This document shows, one piece after another, positions 52,292 through 59,421 of a stretch of DNA of 59,421 bases. The notes beneath the pieces were generated by a model that was not told where the DNA came from, searched no databases, and saw only the letters and a program-made list of their open reading frames with translations. Each line of letters begins with the position of its first letter. The first letter of the stretch is position 1. The position numbers and the translations under genes were made by a program. The stretch is from Mariniblastus sp. (lineage in GTDB: Bacteria; Planctomycetota; Planctomycetia; Pirellulales; Pirellulaceae): the NCBI GenBank assembly GCA_023300235.1, contig JALZWN010000143.1:1-59421 (forward strand). The letters run 5' to 3'.

Positions 52292-54700
52292 ATGAATTTA
52301 ATAGATGTTTCTTGTTCGCCGTCTTTCGCCAATGCCACGTTTGCTGCTTCAGTTGCACGGCAGATTTCTAAACCTAATCTTCGCGCACGTTGGGTTGAGA
52401 TTGCAGATATTGAAGCCCGGACGGCCGCTTGGGAGTTTTTGGCTCAAAACGCAGTCCAGTGTAATCCCGCGTTCGAATCAAATTTCTTGATTCCAGCGTT
52501 GAAGTATTTGGCTTCGGAATCAGTGCGTGTGCTGATCGTAGAAGACTTGAATGCTCCGCAAGGAGAAACGTTGGTCGGCGTCGTGCCGATTGAAACCAAG
52601 CAGGTTTACCGGTTGCCGTTTAAGGCCGCTGAAGTTTGGAAGCATGACCAGTGTTTCAACTCAACTCCCTTGTTGTCAAAAAAACATGCTGCGGAAATTT
52701 GGGCAATTGTTTGTGAGCGACTCGCTGCGGATGGTTACTCTTTGCTGAGTCTCGATACGGTCTCGGCTGCTCCGGAATTCGACTGTTTGTTAAAGAATCA
52801 TGAAGCCAACAAAGGCGTCACTCGATATCAACGCGACTACTTTGAGCGAGCAGCGTTCGCCCCGAAGGTTGAAGCGGAAGAGTACGTTAAAAACCGCGTT
52901 TCCAAAAGTCGCAGGAAAAAACTGGAACTTTGTCATAGGAAGCTCGCCAAGGTCGGCGAAGTGACTTGGGAGCGTTCAACCGAGCGGAGTAACTTTGAGC
53001 AATTGGCCGAAGATTTTCTTCGCATCGAATCATCAGGCTGGAAGGGGGCCGAAGGCACTGCCCTAGCCTGCTCAAAATCCACACGAGATTTTTACCGCGA
53101 TCTCATTCGAAAGAGTGCAGCCTTGGGAAAAGCCCGATTTTTGACGCTCAACCTTGATGGGAAAGTGGTCGCTTTAATTTCGGACATCCAGTCTGGATCG
53201 ACCGTGTATTGCTACAAAACTGGCTATCAGAATTCTTTTGCCGAGTTCTCGCCGGGCAGTCAAGTTGAACTCGAAAACATTCAACAGCTTTTTCGAGATG
53301 ACGTTCAGCTTGCCGACTCGTGTACGATGCCGGGCACCTCGAACCTCGACCATCTGTGGGGCGAAAAGCTTGCGTTTCAAAATGTGATTTTTAGTTTGAA
53401 GCCTGGGCTGGCGCAAGCGGCTGTGAAAGCACTTCCCCAGATCCAATCGCTTGTGAAGAAAGTTCGAAGCATACGTTCAAAAAAGATCAGTCGCCAGTCG
53501 CCAAAAAGCACGACGAAGCAAGTATCCAACGTTGGCTCTCCCGCGACAGGTCTCCAGCAGGCTCCCGCGTCAAAGCGAGATGTTTGTGAGGCTCGCGTTG
53601 CCGAGGGCTTCCGCGAATTGGGGCAGTGTTCTGAGTGCAGCGATGACGCTGCGTTGGACCGAGACGTCGTTCAAACGGTAGAGGAATTTGAAGCGATTCG
53701 CGGTGACTGGGAGCGATTTGACACCGATCCGATGAACAGTTTTTCATGGAACCTGTCATGGTGGAAAGCCTTTCAAGTTAATGGCGATTTGCGATTGCTG
53801 ACTTTTAAACGGGCCGGGAAAATCGTCGGTGTCGCTCCGTTTTACATCGATCGTTGGTTTGGTTTGAAGCGTTTTCGTTTTCTAGGATCTGGCGATACTT
53901 GTACCGATTACGTTGACTTGGTTTGCGATCCGCAGTACTACGAGGCTTGTGCAAAGTCACTCTCGGAGTACCTCGTGGGGCAAGCGTTTGACGTGGTTGA
54001 ACTGGAATGCCCGAAAGATAATCGTCTGTCGGACGCGCTGACGGCATCGTTGGAGACTGTTTACGATTCGGATGATCGAGAGGTGGAGCCGAGTTGGGTG
54101 CTGGAGTTGCCCGAGCAATGGGGTGATTTCCTGAAAGGGCGTCGATCTTCTTTGCGACGGAAAATCAACAAAGCGGTTCGTCGGCTTGAATCGGGCGAAT
54201 TGAGGATCACTTCGGTTTCCCAAGGGTTGCCGATCGAAACCGCAATGGAGACGTTACGGGATCTGCATACTCAGCGAATGAACAGCACTGGAAGGCCGGG
54301 CGTGTTCGCAGACGAACGGTTTGATGAATTTCTGACCGAGGCGGTGATGGAGATGAGTCAGAAAGGCCAAGTCGAAATCATTGTGGCGTACAAAGATGAT
54401 GATCCGGTTGGAGTGCAGATCTATTTTGATTCGATGCAGGGCTATCAACTGTATCAGTCGGGTTACTCTCCTGCAGCAATGAAGTTGGAGCCTGGGCATC
54501 TGCTTTTTACAGAGATGATCAAAAGAGCGATCAATCGTGGCGACGAGCGTTTTGATTTCCTTCGCGGCAATGAGCCTTACAAGGAGTATTGGGAAGCGAC
54601 GGCTAAGAAGCAAAACAAGCTGCGGTTGGTCGCAAAGCGATTGCTGCCGCGGTCACTGGCCAGGGTGATCAAAACGGGGCGGCAAGTGATTCGACGTTAA
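52292..54700 (+). CDS. Tandem fusion of two FemAB/CelD-like GNAT acyltransferase halves, 802 aa
   Basis: Two GNAT-type (Acetyltransf_6/CelD, FemAB-related) modules in one chain. The first spans about residues 20-370 with the basic substrate helix RVSKSRRKKLELCHRKL and a YKTGYQNSFAEFSPG core. After a low-complexity Ser/Gln/Lys linker (about 390-450), the second begins at VQTVEEFEAIRGDWERFDTD and contains WNLSWWKAFQ, the corresponding GRRSSLRRKINKAVRRLE helix near 615, YQLYQSGYSPAAMKLEPGHLL and DFLRGNEPYKEYWEAT. Family members acylate or aminoacylate cell-wall or exopolysaccharide units. Both halves keep the Tyr-Gly-Tyr and Arg-Gly-Asn/Gly-Glu-like core, so both may be active. No membrane span or signal. 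Confidence 0.88.
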   Translation: MNLIDVSCSPSFANATFAASVARQISKPNLRARWVEIADIEARTAAWEFLAQNAVQCNPAFESNFLIPALKYLASESVRVLIVEDLNAPQGETLVGVVPIETKQVYRLPFKAAEVWKHDQCFNSTPLLSKKHAAEIWAIVCERLAADGYSLLSLDTVSAAPEFDCLLKNHEANKGVTRYQRDYFERAAFAPKVEAEEYVKNRVSKSRRKKLELCHRKLAKVGEVTWERSTERSNFEQLAEDFLRIESSGWKGAEGTALACSKSTRDFYRDLIRKSAALGKARFLTLNLDGKVVALISDIQSGSTVYCYKTGYQNSFAEFSPGSQVELENIQQLFRDDVQLADSCTMPGTSNLDHLWGEKLAFQNVIFSLKPGLAQAAVKALPQIQSLVKKVRSIRSKKISRQSPKSTTKQVSNVGSPATGLQQAPASKRDVCEARVAEGFRELGQCSECSDDAALDRDVVQTVEEFEAIRGDWERFDTDPMNSFSWNLSWWKAFQVNGDLRLLTFKRAGKIVGVAPFYIDRWFGLKRFRFLGSGDTCTDYVDLVCDPQYYEACAKSLSEYLVGQAFDVVELECPKDNRLSDALTASLETVYDSDDREVEPSWVLELPEQWGDFLKGRRSSLRRKINKAVRRLESGELRITSVSQGLPIETAMETLRDLHTQRMNSTGRPGVFADERFDEFLTEAVMEMSQKGQVEIIVAYKDDDPVGVQIYFDSMQGYQLYQSGYSPAAMKLEPGHLLFTEMIKRAINRGDERFDFLRGNEPYKEYWEATAKKQNKLRLVAKRLLPRSLARVIKTGRQVIRR

Positions 54701-55119
54701 TCCATCTGTCTATGCTCGTGAATGGCGTTTGCACCCTAAATGGCCTCTTAAGGCGTTGGCTGAAGGCCTAAACTTTGTGCACACTAGGCCGTAGATGGCG
54801 ATTGATTTGGCCTTGGAATTAGGTAATGAAGGAAATGTGCTCTTAGATTGAGCATTGATTGATCGATTGACGCGCATTGATGACACGTTAAAGGAATTTT
54901 GTTTTCAATCCCAATTAGCTTCAAAAAAAACTAAGCCTGCTTCGCTTCCGCAAAAGTGGCTTGTGGGTTTTTAAGCAACCTTAAGCCAGTTTGCCAAACG
55001 CTCGGTCGCTTCGCCGCACAACGTTTGGCCTCCGTTTTGCTTTCGAAGAGATCACGCATTGCAAACACCGCTGTCCGGAAGCGGTAAGTCTTGATGCAGT
55101 TCCTCTTGCGAAAATACAA
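54701..55119. other. Leader region of the nitrate-assimilation operon
   Basis: A 419-base region between the acyltransferase gene and the DmsBC fusion. A GGCCTA/TAGGCC dyad lies at 54765-54790. The 3' part can fold (listed separately). The ORF-track start at 54991 falls here, but the upstream 43 codons are not domain-like. Confidence 0.5.
54993..55085 (+). other. Foldable leader upstream of the nitrate operon
   Basis: Two hairpins: GCCAAACG (54993-55000) with CGTTTGGC (55022-55029), eight perfect pairs, and ACCGCT (55067-55072) with AGCGGT (55080-55085), seven-base loop. They lie in the last 130 bases before the operon's ATG. A regulatory leader is possible; the match to the known two-hairpin ANTAR (NasR-type) target is not good. 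Confidence 0.35.
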
Positions 55120-56859
55120 ATGGCGAGTGCCTCACACAATTCTGCGAATCAGGCCACGTTGAGTGATTCATCGGCGGCGGATGCTTCGGTTGGATTGATT
55201 GATCGACTCCTCCAAAAACAACAACAACTCACTGCGGTCGAACGCTTCGCCCAGCAACAGGACGCTCGGCTCAAGCCAGAACTTTCGCCCGTTTATCGCG
55301 ACTTGATTCCGTTGGAAAAGCCCAGCGAAGGCGAACAGTATTCCTTCGAAGTTGACTTGGATGCCTGCAGTGGATGCAAAGCCTGTGTCGCTGCCTGCCA
55401 TAATTTGAACGGTCTTGAAGAAGACGAGCTGTGGCGAAATGTCGGTACGTTGGTCGGTGGCAATACCGAACTTCCTGTCATTCAGCACGTAACTGCGTCG
55501 TGTCATCATTGTTTGGAACCGGCTTGCATGGGCGGCTGCCCGGTCAACGCTTACGAAAAAGATCCGATCACCGGAATCGTCGAGCACTTGGATGACCAGT
55601 GCATCGGTTGCAAGTATTGCATGTTCATGTGCCCTTACGACGTGCCGACTTACAGCAGCAAAAAAGGCATCGTCCGTAAATGCAATATGTGCTCGGATCG
55701 TTTAGCCGTCGGTGAAGCCCCGGCCTGCGTGCAAGCTTGTCCGCACGAAGCGATTAAGATTCGCAAAGTCAGCCGCGAAGAAATCATCGAAAACAGTGAA
55801 ACGGATCAGTTGGTCCCCGGTGCTCCCGATGTCCACCTGACCTTGCCGACCACACGATACAACACGAAGAAGGTTCTCCCGAGAAACCTGTTACCCAACG
55901 ACTATTACGTATCCAAGTCACTGCACGCTCACTTTCCGTTAGTGTTTATGCTGACGTTGACGCAGATGGCGTTTGGGATCTTTGCCGCTTGTTTCTTTGT
56001 TCAGCAAGCGTACCCGTCGATTTCGGCTGGGTTGTTTGCGAGGTTGGACGCGATTGGTTTCGCAATACTCTGTGCGGGACTGGGCGTGGCGACGTTGCAC
56101 TTGGGTCGACCATTCAAGGCTTATCGAGCGATGGCGGGTTTGCGAACGTCATGGCTGTCGCGAGAAATTTTGTGTTTCAACCTGTTTGCTGGGGCCGCTT
56201 CAGGGTTGTTGGCTTGGGGTTGGTTGGCAATGCCTGAGCAAATTACGGGCATCTCGCGAACACTTCCTGCCGCCGCGACGGTGATTGCCGGCGCGATTGC
56301 GGTGGCCAGTAGTGCGATGCTTTACATCGCGACCAAGCGTCCGTTATGGACGGCGTTTCGAACGAGCAGCTTTTTCTTTTTAACGGGAGCAATCGTCGGC
56401 ATCGCGACGGTGATGCTCGCGATGCAGTGGGCTTTAGTGGATTCAAAATCGAGTGCATGGCTGTTCGGATCGATTACCGAATCCGGATCGTTCGACATCG
56501 CAGCGGCGTTGAACGTGCTGGCCCAAGCCTTGATGTTGTTCACTGTTTGTAAGCTCGCGATCGAAGGATCTATCTTTGGAAATCTCTGGTCGGTTCAATT
56601 CACTCCTCAGCGACATGCCGCTTCGCTGATGGCCGGTGAACTTCGCTGGACGCTGATCATTCGCTTCGCTTTGCTAGTGTCTGGCGGATTGTTGTTGCCG
56701 TCGTTGTTTTTAGCGAACGCTCAAGCGACTGATGCGGCTGGCAGTGGAGCGGTATTGATGACGTTTTCGGCCGTGATGTTGTTGGTTGGAGAGTTGTTTG
56801 AACGATACATGTTCTTCGCGGTCTCTGTAGCTCGTCGGATGCCAGGAGCACCGAACTAA
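55120..56859 (+). CDS. DmsB-DmsC fusion: four-cluster ferredoxin plus quinol-oxidising membrane anchor
   Basis: Electron-transfer partner of the molybdoenzyme encoded next. I use ATG 55120 ([10 protein letters not shown]) instead of the track's 54991, because the domain starts later. Residues about 70-235 are DmsB-like with four cysteine sets: [50 protein letters not shown] and [24 protein letters not shown]. Residues about 270-575 are eight hydrophobic helices of the DmsC quinol-oxidising anchor ([21 protein letters not shown], the [24 protein letters not shown] motif). It should pass electrons from quinol to the catalytic subunit. The stop TAA overlaps the next ATG by one base. Fusion of DmsB and DmsC in one chain is notable. 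Confidence 0.93.
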   Translation: MASASHNSANQATLSDSSAADASVGLIDRLLQKQQQLTAVERFAQQQDARLKPELSPVYRDLIPLEKPSEGEQYSFEVDLDACSGCKACVAACHNLNGLEEDELWRNVGTLVGGNTELPVIQHVTASCHHCLEPACMGGCPVNAYEKDPITGIVEHLDDQCIGCKYCMFMCPYDVPTYSSKKGIVRKCNMCSDRLAVGEAPACVQACPHEAIKIRKVSREEIIENSETDQLVPGAPDVHLTLPTTRYNTKKVLPRNLLPNDYYVSKSLHAHFPLVFMLTLTQMAFGIFAACFFVQQAYPSISAGLFARLDAIGFAILCAGLGVATLHLGRPFKAYRAMAGLRTSWLSREILCFNLFAGAASGLLAWGWLAMPEQITGISRTLPAAATVIAGAIAVASSAMLYIATKRPLWTAFRTSSFFFLTGAIVGIATVMLAMQWALVDSKSSAWLFGSITESGSFDIAAALNVLAQALMLFTVCKLAIEGSIFGNLWSVQFTPQRHAASLMAGELRWTLIIRFALLVSGGLLLPSLFLANAQATDAAGSGAVLMTFSAVMLLVGELFERYMFFAVSVARRMPGAPN

Positions 56860-59093
56860 TGAACAAACCAAAAGTTGACGACACGAAAACAGCCAGTAAG
56901 CTGCCGATCCCATCGCCTTTTGAACGCGTTTTTGACGGTCCGTTGACGCAAGATTTATTGTTGCGGCCGGCCGATTTCGGTCTTGGGATGCTACCTGATC
57001 GCGTGCAACCGGACGCCACGACAAAAGTAGTGTGTGGGTTTTGTAGCACGGGTTGTTCACTGAACGTTCACCTTCGCGAAGGCGAAGCCATCAACCTCAC
57101 CCCAGCCACGGATTACCCCGTCAACATGGGGATGGCTTGTCCTAAAGGCTGGGAGGCATTGGCGCCACTGAAGTCAAACGATCGCGGAACGACGCCGCTG
57201 TTGAAAGATCGCTCGGGCAGGTTGCAGCCGACCGATTGGGCGACCGCGATGGAGCAGTTCACCGGCCGCTTCAGAGCCATTCAAGCCGAACACGGCGCCG
57301 AGTCGGTTGCGTTTTTGGGGACCGGCCAAATGCCAACCGAAGAACTCGCGTTCCTTGGCGCGCTTGCGAAATTTGGCATGGGCATGAAGCACGGCGACGG
57401 GAACACTCGCCAATGTATGGCCACCGCGGTTGTCGCTTACAAACAATCCTTTGGCTTCGATGCTCCGCCTTACACTTACGACGACTACGAGCATTCGGAT
57501 GTGATGGTGTTCGTCGGTGCGAATCCTTGTATCGCTCATCCGATCATGTGGCAGCGGGTGTTGCGCAACCAAAACAATCCAGAAATCATCGTCGTCGATC
57601 CGCGGACCACCGAAACTGCCGTCGCCGCGACACACCACTATGCGATCGCACCAAAGTCTGATCTGACTTTGTTCTACGGTATCGCGAATATCTTGATCAG
57701 CGAAGGTTGGATCGATCCAGATTTTATCGACAGGCACGTCAACGGCTTTGAAGATTTCAAACAGCACGTCAGCGAGTACTCAGCCGAACGAGTTGCCAAG
57801 GCAACTGGGATTTCGGTCGAGCGGTTAACCTATCTGGCGTTGGCGATCCATCGCGGAAAACGAGTTTCGTTTTGGTGGACGATGGGGGTCAATCAAAGCT
57901 ACGAAGGCGTCCGCACCGCTCAGTCGATCATCAATTTAGCGTTGATCACCGGAAACATCGGCAGGCCAGGCACCGGAGCCAATTCGATCACCGGCCAGTG
58001 CAACGCCATGGGTTCGCGGCTGTTTAGCAACACGACCGGCTTGTTGGGTGGGCATGATTTTGGCAACCCACAGCATCGCGAAAAAGTCGCCGGCATTTTG
58101 GGCATCGACGAATCGGTGATCCCGCACGAAGCCAGTGACCCGTACGATGAAATCATTAACAAAATCCTCAAAGGCAAAATCAAAGGCCTCTGGATTTTGG
58201 CGACCAATCCGGCTCACTCTTGGATCAACCAAAACTTTTGCAAAGACGTTTTGGATCGGCTGGATTTTTTGGTCGTCCAAGACATGTACCACTCGACCGA
58301 GACGGCCGTGTTGGCGGATCTGTATTTGCCAGCGGCTGGTTGGGGCGAGAAGGACGGCACGTTCATCAACAGCGAACGTCGCATCGGCGTGATCAAAAAG
58401 GTTGCTCGAGCACCGGGCCAAGCGTTGTCGGATTTCTCGATTTTGCAGCTGGTCGCATCTTACTGGGGCTGTCAGGACATGTTCAAAGACTGGAGCGATC
58501 CAGAAGCCGTGTTTAAGATTCTGGCGAAGCTTTCCAAAGACCAACCCTGTGACATCACCGGCATTTCCGACTATCGAATGCTCGACGACAACGGCGGGAT
58601 TCAATGGCCGCTGCCAGAGGGTCAGGCTTTAGAGAACAATCAACGCCGATTGTTCGAAGATGGACGCTTCTTTCACGCCGACGGCAAAGCAAAGCTGTTG
58701 TTCGAAGATCCTAAACCAATGCCCGAACCGGCAACGACAGCGTATCCATTTTTGCTGATGACGGGTCGAGGGACTGCGGCTCAATGGCACACGCAGACTC
58801 GCACCGGGAAATCGGCGGTGTTGCGGCGGTTGTATCCGGCCGAGGCCTACGTCGAAGTCAATCCGCGCGACGCCAAGCGTTTGAAGCTGCGGGCTCATCA
58901 ACGCGTTTTGGTTCAATCGCAACGCGGCTCCATCGACGCTCGAGTCGCCATCACGCCGACGGTGCAGATCGGCCAAGTCTTTATGCCGATGCACTACGAG
59001 GACGTCAACCAACTTACACTCGCACATTTTGATCCTTATTCGCACCAGCCTTCTTACAAGAACTGCGCTGTGAATATTGTTCCCACGGACTAA
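56859..59093 (+). CDS. nasA: Assimilatory nitrate reductase catalytic subunit, molybdopterin oxidoreductase
   Basis: A 744-residue molybdopterin enzyme of the NasA/NapA-NarB class. The first iron-sulfur site is CGFCSTGC with a downstream CPKG (residues about 58-90). The molybdenum-ligand segment is [16 protein letters not shown] with Cys near 184, as in NapA/NasA. Then come [15 protein letters not shown], the [13 protein letters not shown] motif and the C-terminal molydopterin-binding domain. There is no twin-arginine signal peptide, so it is cytoplasmic, unlike the periplasmic NapA or the exported DmsA. It is translationally coupled to the DmsBC fusion (one-base overlap) and followed after 46 bases by a probable NirA gene. 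Nitrate as the substrate is inferred from motif and neighbours; a different oxyanion remains possible. Confidence 0.88.
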   Translation: MNKPKVDDTKTASKLPIPSPFERVFDGPLTQDLLLRPADFGLGMLPDRVQPDATTKVVCGFCSTGCSLNVHLREGEAINLTPATDYPVNMGMACPKGWEALAPLKSNDRGTTPLLKDRSGRLQPTDWATAMEQFTGRFRAIQAEHGAESVAFLGTGQMPTEELAFLGALAKFGMGMKHGDGNTRQCMATAVVAYKQSFGFDAPPYTYDDYEHSDVMVFVGANPCIAHPIMWQRVLRNQNNPEIIVVDPRTTETAVAATHHYAIAPKSDLTLFYGIANILISEGWIDPDFIDRHVNGFEDFKQHVSEYSAERVAKATGISVERLTYLALAIHRGKRVSFWWTMGVNQSYEGVRTAQSIINLALITGNIGRPGTGANSITGQCNAMGSRLFSNTTGLLGGHDFGNPQHREKVAGILGIDESVIPHEASDPYDEIINKILKGKIKGLWILATNPAHSWINQNFCKDVLDRLDFLVVQDMYHSTETAVLADLYLPAAGWGEKDGTFINSERRIGVIKKVARAPGQALSDFSILQLVASYWGCQDMFKDWSDPEAVFKILAKLSKDQPCDITGISDYRMLDDNGGIQWPLPEGQALENNQRRLFEDGRFFHADGKAKLLFEDPKPMPEPATTAYPFLLMTGRGTAAQWHTQTRTGKSAVLRRLYPAEAYVEVNPRDAKRLKLRAHQRVLVQSQRGSIDARVAITPTVQIGQVFMPMHYEDVNQLTLAHFDPYSHQPSYKNCAVNIVPTD

Positions 59094-59139
59094 ATCCTTC
59101 CTTAGTTCAGGGCTTGGCGACAAGTCCGCGAAAGATCCC

Positions 59140-59421
59140 ATGACTGATTCAGAAAACCCAAACCAGAGTGACGACTCTGGAAAATCAAAGGGCTTCTCGC
59201 CCGAGCAACAAAATTACCTGCAGGGCTACGCGTTAGGCGCCGACGTCGCGCGGACCGTTCGTGGGTTGCCAGTGATCTCCGATAGCGCGATTAGATCCAA
59301 TGACGCTGTCGTCCAAGTCGGACCCGTCGGTGCAAACGTGGTTGGCCCGGACGCGATCACCCATGCCGCCGTAGCGGCGACCGAGAGCAGCGGCGGCAAG
59401 CTGTGCAACGAAGAAAAAGCC
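59140..59421 (+). CDS. Probable NirA-family nitrite/sulfite reductase, 5' part only
   Basis: An open frame of 94 codons without a stop runs to the window edge, which is why the ORF track omits it. It starts at ATG 59140 (MTDSENPNQSDDSGKSKGF), 46 bases after the nitrate reductase stop. The segment SPEQQNYLQGYALGADVART resembles the N terminus of planctomycete NirA-family ferredoxin nitrite reductases as I remember it; the later catalytic siroheme and iron-sulfur motifs are off the window. Position after a nitrate reductase supports the call. An Ala/Val-rich region follows. Confidence is moderate because only the N terminus is visible. Confidence 0.6.
   Translation, partial: MTDSENPNQSDDSGKSKGFSPEQQNYLQGYALGADVARTVRGLPVISDSAIRSNDAVVQVGPVGANVVGPDAITHAAVAATESSGGKLCNEEKA

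Noticed and set aside
54993-55085. ANTAR (NasR-type) antitermination target in the nitrate leader
   Set aside because: Loop sizes and sequence do not fit the two hexaloop hairpins required; kept only as a generic foldable leader.
1-59421. tRNA, rRNA, CRISPR arrays, transposases and prophage genes
   Set aside because: Scanned by eye for T-loop signatures, regularly spaced repeats and transposase or integrase motifs; none found.

Overview
The window looks like a chromosomal segment of a planctomycete of the Pirellulales (Rhodopirellula-like) group. Lineage markers are a DUF1559 pilin-like protein, a DUF1598-type secreted protein, a PEP-CTERM protein, a Cys/Gly-rich lipoprotein, an FG-GAP/PQQ propeller fusion, TTG starts in several genes, and a short-operon layout with long intergenic gaps. 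This assignment is inference from gene content. I saw no rRNA, tRNA, CRISPR array, transposase or prophage.

Layout. 0-9 kb: a secreted FG-GAP/PQQ propeller protein, a secreted protein of unknown function, the 16S rRNA methyltransferase RsmD and two tandem secreted cyclophilin-like proteins that lack the usual catalytic arginine. 8.8-10.5 kb: a DUF1559 gene and a small lipoprotein gene, inserted between the intact 3' end of a giant ATPase gene and a decayed second copy of that 3' end. 10.5-18.8 kb (minus strand): a YqiJ-like OB-fold membrane protein, a YqiK-like flotillin and a 1779-residue DUF3686 AAA+ ATPase, read in that order. The first two overlap by one base. A 217-nt structured spacer separates the flotillin from the ATPase. 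19-25.7 kb: aspartate kinase with four ACT domains, a membrane protein, a Cys-rich lipoprotein, tyrS and a TPR protein. 25.8-33.2 kb: argS, two exported membrane proteins of unknown function and a CstA-type peptide/pyruvate transporter.

33.6-45.1 kb (minus strand): hpt followed by two glycosyltransferases, the DUF1598 protein, a 1157-residue fusion of fatty acyl-AMP ligase, acyl carrier protein and alpha-oxoamine synthase, and aroB-dprA. 45.5-54.7 kb (plus strand): a likely envelope/exopolysaccharide region with a PEP-CTERM protein, two paralogous TPR membrane proteins, a PglA-like glycosyltransferase and a protein with two fused FemAB/CelD-like acyltransferase halves. 55.1 kb to the end: a nitrate-assimilation operon with a DmsB-DmsC fusion, a cytoplasmic NasA-type molybdopterin nitrate reductase (one-base overlap), and the start of a probable NirA-family nitrite reductase cut by the window edge.

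The most interesting points are the YqiJ-flotillin-DUF3686 module with its structured spacer, the displaced 3' remnant flanking the DUF1559 cassette, the FAAL-ACP-oxoamine synthase fusion, and the apparently quinol-linked assimilatory nitrate reductase.
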